From: Bacteroidales bacterium
GTDB taxonomy: Bacteria; Bacteroidota; Bacteroidia; Bacteroidales; Muribaculaceae
DNA: 12,283 nucleotides
Assembly (NCBI GenBank): GCA_019420545.1
Contig: JAHZGZ010000140.1
Span: 1 to 12,283, forward strand
Reading direction: 5' to 3'
Positions 7,405 to 12,283 of this stretch are shown here, piece after piece (position 1 is the first letter of the stretch; every line of letters starts with the position of its first letter). Position numbers and translations under genes: made by a program. The notes beneath the pieces are model-generated. The model saw only the letters and a program-made list of their open reading frames with translations, was not told where the DNA came from and did not search any database.

Positions 7405-9365
7405 TTCTCTGAGACACGCGTGATGCGTTGGAAGCCTGAGGTCGAGATAATTAGCGGGACGCTCTCCATCACAGTCCCGGAGGTATCGAGGCCCATGGCG
7501 CTCGGATCGCTTATCCCGAGATGCCTCAGCCGGTCGTGCATACGCATGAGTATGGCCTCTGTGCGTGAACATGAACTTTCATTCGAGAAAATACGGTTGA
7601 TGATTATGAAGCGGAAGTCGCCGGCTATGCCGTGGCGGTGGAGAGAGGGGTAGGATGAGGTTATGTCAACGCGCTTGGCTTCAACGAGATCCTCTACAAT
7701 CTGCCGCAGATAGAGGCTTATTTTGGGCTGTACCCTGAATCCCATGGTTATGGTAATGAAAAACATGGTGTTTTCCATAAGTTCATCAATGGTGTAATCC
7801 AGGCGCCATGGATCGTCGCTCCGCTCGATATGGATTATCCAATAATGGTCGGCGCGTTTCGGTTGACGGCTTACTATGGAGTACAATAGCTTGTTCTCCA
7901 GTTTACGCGGATTGGCCGAGCGGCTGAAATAGACGATATTGGATGCATAGCGCGGCACGCTGTCATCATGTTTCAGGTCGTTGATAAGCTCTAATTGGCT
8001 GTCGACGCTGCTGAATTCTATGTAAGAGTCACGGATGCGTGTCGAGTTGTACCATGCTATCATGACGAGGGCCACCAGTCCCGCAATGAGCATGGTAAAC
8101 CATCCGCCATGGGCGAATTTGGCCACATTGGCTATAAAGAATATTGTTTCGAGTATGCCGAAAAATATCAGGAATGCAATGCATATCCACATGGCATGGC
8201 CTCTGTGGCGCAGATATATGGCCAGCAGTACGGTGGTCATGAGCATGGTGACGGTGATCGCCAATCCGTAGGCTCCTTCCATATGGCTTGAGTCGCGGAA
8301 CAGTACCACTGTCAGCAGACACCCTGCCAGCAATATCCAGTTGACTCCCGGAATGTAAAGCTGGCCTTTCCTGTCTGACGGGTATTTTATCCGTAGCTTT
8401 GGCCAGAAGTCGAGATTGACCGCCTCGGAAAAAATAGTGAACGAACCGCTCAGCAAAGCCTGACTGGCGATGATGGCAGCCCCGGCAGACATGGCGACTC
8501 CTATCGGCAGGAACCATCCGGGCATTATGCCGTAAAACGGATTTATACCTTCGGCGCCTCCTGTGCCGATCAGCCATGCGCCCTGACCGATGTAGTTGAC
8601 AATCAGGGCCGCCTTTACAAATATCCAGCTTATGGAGATGTTCCAGCGTCCGCAGTGGCCAAGATCGGAATACAGGGCTTCGGCGCCGGTGGTACAGAGA
8701 AATACCGCTCCGAGAATCAGAAACCATTGTGGATACGTCGTAAGCAGTTTGATGGCGTACCACGGGTTGAATGCGTGGATTATCTGTGGCGCGTGATGGA
8801 TGTTACATGCGCCGACTATTCCGAGCATGAGAAACCATGCGAGCATAAACGGGCCGAAAATACGTCCGATGCGGCCCGTACCGCTCTGTTGCAGCAGGAA
8901 TATGCCTATTATGATAATTATTGCGATCGGTATCACTGGTACTTTTGACGCAATGATGCCGAGTCCCTCTATGGCCGATGTGACTGTAATGGCCGGAGTA
9001 ATGACTCCATCGGCAATAAGAGTTGCGGCGCCGATAGCTCCTACGATATATAACCGTCTTAGAGGCAGTTTCCGGAGCAGTGAGAACAGAGCGAGAATGC
9101 CTCCTTCGCCGTTATTGTCGGCGCGCAGGGCGATGATTACATATTTGAGGGTAGTCTGTAAGGTGAGTACCCATATTATGCATGACACCGCTCCGGTGAT
9201 ATAATCGGCGTCGAAGTGAGGATTTACGCCTGTGACGGCTTTCATCACATAGAGAGGTGAAGTCCCTATATCGCCGAATACGATGCCTGTTGCGACCAGA
9301 AGGCCCATGACAGTCATACGTTCGGCAGGATGTGAGGCGATGTTCCGGAAGTTGTCGTTGCTCAT
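7392..9365 (-). CDS. kup: Kup-family low-affinity potassium transporter
   Basis: A Kup/HAK/KT potassium permease, which imports K+ across the inner membrane, probably in symport with protons. Length is 657 residues; family members are usually 620-700. The hallmark GDIGTSPLYV (31-40) sits in the first membrane helix, followed by the conserved loop RADNNGEGGILAL after the second helix and ATLIADGVITPAITV in the third. About twelve hydrophobic helices run from residue 17 to about 435, then a hydrophilic cytoplasmic tail of roughly 220 residues (from NSTRIRDSY onward) follows, as in E. coli Kup. The ATG at 9365 puts the first helix at the usual distance. The next Met (residue 17) would cut into it. 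The gene stands alone on this strand, diverges from the esterase gene across 155 bases and overlaps the 3' end of the plus-strand 616-residue gene by 13 bases. No clear -7 box was found for it. Confidence 0.97.
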   Translation of the reverse strand: MSNDNFRNIASHPAERMTVMGLLVATGIVFGDIGTSPLYVMKAVTGVNPHFDADYITGAVSCIIWVLTLQTTLKYVIIALRADNNGEGGILALFSLLRKLPLRRLYIVGAIGAATLIADGVITPAITVTSAIEGLGIIASKVPVIPIAIIIIIGIFLLQQSGTGRIGRIFGPFMLAWFLMLGIVGACNIHHAPQIIHAFNPWYAIKLLTTYPQWFLILGAVFLCTTGAEALYSDLGHCGRWNISISWIFVKAALIVNYIGQGAWLIGTGGAEGINPFYGIMPGWFLPIGVAMSAGAAIIASQALLSGSFTIFSEAVNLDFWPKLRIKYPSDRKGQLYIPGVNWILLAGCLLTVVLFRDSSHMEGAYGLAITVTMLMTTVLLAIYLRHRGHAMWICIAFLIFFGILETIFFIANVAKFAHGGWFTMLIAGLVALVMIAWYNSTRIRDSYIEFSSVDSQLELINDLKHDDSVPRYASNIVYFSRSANPRKLENKLLYSIVSRQPKRADHYWIIHIERSDDPWRLDYTIDELMENTMFFITITMGFRVQPKISLYLRQIVEDLVEAKRVDITSSYPSLHRHGIAGDFRFIIINRIFSNESSCSRTEAILMRMHDRLRHLGISDPSAMGLDTSGTVMESVPLIISTSGFQRITRVSENHIR

Positions 9366-9412
9366 TCTTTAAATAAATGACGGAAGATGGGTATATGAAG
9401 TCGTTTTGGTGT

Positions 9413-9441
9413 AAAAACAATACTCTCGGCATATTGTTTTT
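9413..9441. repeat. Perfect 10-base inverted repeat in the kup/esterase divergent region
   Basis: Arms AAAAACAATA (9413-9422) and TATTGTTTTT (9432-9441) are exact reverse complements separated by nine bases (9423-9431). The arm centres are about 19 bases apart, near two helical turns, as in many dimeric repressor or activator operators. It lies between the start codons of two divergent genes, about 10 bases upstream of the candidate -33 element of the esterase promoter. An RNA hairpin or cruciform role is possible, but the arms are AT-rich and weak and the location is not 3' of any gene, so a terminator is unlikely. Confidence 0.6.
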
Positions 9442-9449
9442 GGCTCGTG

Positions 9450-9483
9450 TTTGCTTGATTTTACGGGAAAGTCGTTATATTTG
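9450..9483 (+). promoter_or_regulatory. Bacteroidota-type promoter for the esterase-GH3 operon
   Basis: A perfect -7 box TATATTTG lies at 9476-9483. Two possible -33 elements precede it: TTTG at 9450-9453 (22-base spacer) and TTG at 9455-9457 (18-base spacer), bracketing the usual 19-21. The predicted transcript start near 9488-9490 leaves a leader of about 30 bases before the ATG at 9521. Confidence 0.65.
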
Positions 9484-9520
9484 TAACTTGAAATTTTAAT
9501 CATCGAAACAGTTATTAAGA

Positions 9521-11002
9521 ATGGAAATTATCACAGGCATTGTAAAAAAAATGTGGTACGGTGCTGTATGCGCCGGTGCGGTTTTGTCGTTTTCTCAGGT
9601 AGCTGAGGCACATGTCGAACTTCCGCATGTGCTGGCTGACGGAATGGTTCTCCAGCAGCAGACCGACGTGAAGCTATGGGGTAAGGCTAAGCCCGGATCC
9701 AAGGTAACGGTGACGCCTTCATGGCAGAAATCCAAAAGCACTACAGTTGTCGCCGGCGATTCGCTGTGGAGCGTGAATGTGGCTACACCCTCGGCGGGAG
9801 GCCCTTACGAAATCAAGATCTCCGATGGCGACGGTGAGCCGGTGGTGCTGAAGGATGTGCTTGTGGGTGAGGTATGGTTCTGCGCCGGCCAGTCAAACAT
9901 GGAGATGCCTATGAAAGGATTCGACCGTCAACCTTTGAAAGGGACCAACGGCGTAATCGCCCGCTCAAAGCCAACGACCCCGGTCCGTGTGTTTACTCCC
10001 GACAGCAAGGACGGAAAATGGGTGCGCTCATCCGCGAAAACCCCTCAGACCGACGTGGCCGGCGAATGGTGGACAAACACCCCCGACAACGTGGCGCATA
10101 CGAGTGCTGTCGCATATCTGTTCGGACAATATCTCAACGATGTACTCGATGTTCCGGTGGGTCTTATTGTGTCGAGCCTCGGTGGATCGCGTATCGAACC
10201 GTGGATGTCGCGTGAGGCGTTGGCTGAATTCCCCGGCTACACCTATGATCATCTCAAGGAGGGTGCCAAGGATAATGCTTGGAACGATCCATGCCTGCTT
10301 TTCAATGCCAAGGTGGCTCCGTTTACCGAATTTCCGGTAAAGGGTTTCCTGTGGTATCAGGGCGAGAGCAACCGGCATAATGCCGACAGCTACGACCGTA
10401 TGATGGCAGCTATGGCCAAGGACTGGCGTACTCGCTGGGGCGGTGGCGAGGATATGCCTTTTTATTTTGTGGAGATAGCACCTTTCCGCTACGAAGGTAA
10501 CGACGGCACGTCGTCGGCGCGTCTGCGCGAGGCTCAGGCAAATGCCGTGAAACTGATACCCAACAGCGGCATTGCATCGACGCTTGATGCCGGCAACTAC
10601 AACTTCATTCATCCCGTCGACAAATTCACCCCGGCCGAGCGTCTGGCATGGATGGCCCTTGCCGATACCTACGGTATGACAGGCTTCGGCTCGCGCTCGC
10701 CGCAATATGAATCGATGGAGATAAAGGACGGAAAGATATATATTAACGTTACGGGTGCGCCCAACGGTCTTTGTCCGATGTGGACTTCGCTTACCGGATT
10801 TGAAATTGCGGGTGCCGACCACAAGTTTTATCCTGCCTTCGCCGAGGTTGAGGAGAAGACATGCCGCCTGGCTGTGAGCGCCAAGGAGGTACCCGAGCCG
10901 GTGGCAGTGCGCTATTGCTACAAGAATGTGCCTGAACCGTCGGTGTACAATGTGCCGGGGCTTCCTCTTCTTCCTTTCCGTACCGACGACTGGGAGGACT
11001 AA
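9521..11002 (+). CDS. Secreted sialate O-acetylesterase-like SGNH esterase
   Basis: A 493-residue exported esterase of the sialate O-acetylesterase (SASA domain) type, which hydrolyses O-acetyl esters on sugars in the periplasm or outside the cell. A signal peptide is visible: a lysine pair, a hydrophobic run WYGAVCAGAVLSF, then a likely signal peptidase I site after AEA near residue 30. A beta-rich N-terminal segment (LADGMVLQQQTDVKLWGKA...) precedes the catalytic region, as in homologues. Catalytic features are GQSNM with the nucleophile Ser125, SLGGSRIEPWMS, WYQGESN (278-284), and DAGNYNFIHPVDK (356-368) carrying the likely catalytic His364. Two starts are possible: Met1 at 9521, or Met11, which would give a tighter signal peptide; 9521 is kept as the longer form. 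A GH3 gene follows 17 bases later, so the real substrate is perhaps an acetylated plant or host glycan rather than sialic acid. The sequence alone does not settle this. Confidence 0.92.
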   Translation: MEIITGIVKKMWYGAVCAGAVLSFSQVAEAHVELPHVLADGMVLQQQTDVKLWGKAKPGSKVTVTPSWQKSKSTTVVAGDSLWSVNVATPSAGGPYEIKISDGDGEPVVLKDVLVGEVWFCAGQSNMEMPMKGFDRQPLKGTNGVIARSKPTTPVRVFTPDSKDGKWVRSSAKTPQTDVAGEWWTNTPDNVAHTSAVAYLFGQYLNDVLDVPVGLIVSSLGGSRIEPWMSREALAEFPGYTYDHLKEGAKDNAWNDPCLLFNAKVAPFTEFPVKGFLWYQGESNRHNADSYDRMMAAMAKDWRTRWGGGEDMPFYFVEIAPFRYEGNDGTSSARLREAQANAVKLIPNSGIASTLDAGNYNFIHPVDKFTPAERLAWMALADTYGMTGFGSRSPQYESMEIKDGKIYINVTGAPNGLCPMWTSLTGFEIAGADHKFYPAFAEVEEKTCRLAVSAKEVPEPVAVRYCYKNVPEPSVYNVPGLPLLPFRTDDWED

Positions 11003-11019
11003 GAATTGACTTTTGAGTT

Positions 11020-12283
11020 ATGACAGAAAAGAAACGACCGGTCGTGGCGGCTATGCTTGCCGTCACGACTTCTCTTACTTTGATGGCGGGGGGGATCTAC
11101 CACAAAGGGTGGATCGACTTTAACAAAAACGACCGTAAGGATGCGTATGAGGATCCGTCGCGCCCGCGACGGGAGCGCGTGGCCGATCTTTTGCGGCAGA
11201 TGACTGTTGAGGAAAAGACATGTCAGCTCGCAACATTATATGGTTCGGGACGCGTGCTGAAGGATTCGCTTCCGACCGGCCGCTGGAAAAACGAGGTATG
11301 GCAGGACGGTATCGCCAATATCGACGAGCAGGCCAACGGTCTCGGCACGTTCGGAAGTGCGATCTCATATCCGTATGCAGCCAGTATCGACAACCGCCAT
11401 GCCATACAGCGGTGGTTTGTCGAGGAAACACGTCTCGGCATACCTGTCGATTTTACCAACGAGGGGATACGCGGACTAAACCATGACCGAGCCACTATGT
11501 TTCCGGCACAGTGCGGCCAAGGCGCTACGTGGGATCGGGATCTGATTTCTGAGATCGCTCGTGTGACGGCCGAAGAGGCGGTTGCACTGGGATATACCAA
11601 TATCTATTCTCCTATACTTGACTGTGCCCGCGATCCGCGCTGGGGCCGCTGCGTAGAAAGCTATGGGGAGGATGCCTATCATGTGGGTGAACTGGGCCTG
11701 CAGATGATCCGTGGCTTGCAGAGCCATGGTGTGGTATCGACACCCAAGCATTTTGCCGTATACAGTGTACCGGTAGGCGGCCGCGACGGAGGGACGCGTA
11801 CCGATCCGCATGTTACTCCGCGGGAGATGCACGCTCTGCTGCTCGAACCTTTCCGCAAGGCTTTTACCGAGGGACATGCGCTCGGCGTGATGAGTTCCTA
11901 TAACGACTACAATGGTGAGCCGATAAGCGGCAGCCGGTATTTCCTTACCGAACTGTTGAGGGAGCAGTGGGGATTTGAAGGATACGTGGTATCGGACAGT
12001 GAGGCCGTGGAGCAGCTGTACAATAAGCACCGCACGGCGGCCGATGCTGTCGAGGCTGCCGCCAAGTGTGTCAATGCGGGTCTGAATGTGCGCACTAATT
12101 TTACTCCTCCAGAGGATTTTATTCTTCCTCTGCGCGAGGCTGTGGCACGCGGACTGGTGAGCGACAGTGTGCTCGACCGCCGTGTGGCTGAGGTGCTCGA
12201 CGTGAAGATGCGTATGGGACTCTTTGACAATCCTTACAAAGACGACGTGAAGAGTGTTGATAAAGCAGTGCATACCAAGGAGC
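11020..12283 (+). CDS. Secreted glycoside hydrolase family 3 enzyme (partial, C-terminus outside window)
   Basis: The first 421 residues of a GH3 exo-glycosidase (beta-glucosidase/beta-xylosidase class), which releases terminal sugars with retention of configuration. The N-terminus has KKR and a hydrophobic run to about residue 24, a probable signal peptide with no lipobox Cys. Then comes WIDFNKNDRKDAYEDPS, containing a calcium-loop-like motif (33-44), and MTVEEKTCQL, typical of the start of the GH3 barrel. Barrel motifs: YSPILDCARDPRWGRCVESYGEDAY in pieces around 200-225, STPKHFAVYS (K243-H244), VMSSYNDYNGEP, and GYVVSDSEAVEQL with the expected nucleophile Asp326. In most GH3 enzymes the residue after this Asp is Trp or another bulky residue; here it is Ser. 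Barrel-to-sandwich linker RRVAEVLDVKMRMGLFDNPY ends the visible part. Full-length relatives are about 730-860 residues, so the second domain and acid/base residue are off-window. Substrate cannot be assigned. The gene is 17 bases after the esterase and surely shares its transcript. Confidence 0.94.
   Translation, partial: MTEKKRPVVAAMLAVTTSLTLMAGGIYHKGWIDFNKNDRKDAYEDPSRPRRERVADLLRQMTVEEKTCQLATLYGSGRVLKDSLPTGRWKNEVWQDGIANIDEQANGLGTFGSAISYPYAASIDNRHAIQRWFVEETRLGIPVDFTNEGIRGLNHDRATMFPAQCGQGATWDRDLISEIARVTAEEAVALGYTNIYSPILDCARDPRWGRCVESYGEDAYHVGELGLQMIRGLQSHGVVSTPKHFAVYSVPVGGRDGGTRTDPHVTPREMHALLLEPFRKAFTEGHALGVMSSYNDYNGEPISGSRYFLTELLREQWGFEGYVVSDSEAVEQLYNKHRTAADAVEAAAKCVNAGLNVRTNFTPPEDFILPLREAVARGLVSDSVLDRRVAEVLDVKMRMGLFDNPYKDDVKSVDKAVHTKE

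Noticed and set aside
6844..7572. A 242-codon minus-strand frame spanning the end of the 616-residue gene and the end of kup
   Set aside because: It overlaps two well-supported genes in the wrong frame, is His/Tyr-rich and lacks any recognisable motif.
8029..8763. A 244-codon minus-strand frame inside kup
   Set aside because: It is a frame-shifted shadow of the transporter, basic and without hydrophobic helices.
9423..9441. Reading the AT-rich inverted repeat as a rho-independent terminator
   Set aside because: It is upstream of both flanking genes rather than after one, and the stem has almost no G-C pairs, so an operator is the better reading.
11476..12273. A 265-codon minus-strand open frame opposite the GH3 gene
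   Set aside because: The plus strand has clear GH3 motifs across the whole stretch; the antisense frame has none.

Overview
The window looks like chromosomal DNA from a gut Bacteroidota organism, most likely order Bacteroidales and plausibly near Muribaculaceae. The evidence is moderate GC, AT-rich -7 boxes of the Bacteroidota type (TAnnTTTG), no Shine-Dalgarno motifs ahead of starts, and protein sequences of Bacteroidales character. The genus-level guess is inference. Coding density is very high. No stretch over 300 bases lacks a gene, and the longest gap is about 155 bases. I see no tRNA, rRNA, CRISPR array, insertion sequence or phage gene.

Layout. (1) Positions 1-2435, minus strand: lepA (elongation factor 4) followed after 10 bases by a glycerate kinase gene that runs off the left edge. 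(2) Positions 2540-7404, plus strand: a SNF2-family helicase/translocase, then after 35 bases a 616-residue protein of no obvious named family. The C-terminal third of the second protein reads like the 'helicase XPB/Ssl2 N-terminal' (Helicase_C_3-like) fold. (3) Positions 7392-9365, minus strand: a Kup-type potassium transporter whose 3' end overlaps that of the 616-residue gene by 13 bases. (4) Positions 9521-12283, plus strand: a secreted sialate O-acetylesterase-like (SGNH) enzyme and, 17 bases later, a secreted family 3 glycoside hydrolase that runs off the right edge.

How the genes work together. lepA-glycerate kinase and Kup look like housekeeping functions. The esterase-GH3 pair looks like a small glycan-degradation operon, in which the esterase removes O-acetyl groups that block the glycosidase. 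The SNF2/616-residue pair is the least understood part. It may be a two-component DNA-remodelling or DNA-repair module: an ATP-driven translocase, with an AT-hook-like insertion in its motor, plus a partner carrying a helicase-accessory domain. This is the best candidate here for an undescribed system. It rests on sequence pattern recognition and gene adjacency only.

Regulatory signals seen are -7 boxes ahead of the helicase, lepA and esterase genes, and a perfect 10-base inverted repeat in the kup/esterase divergent region.
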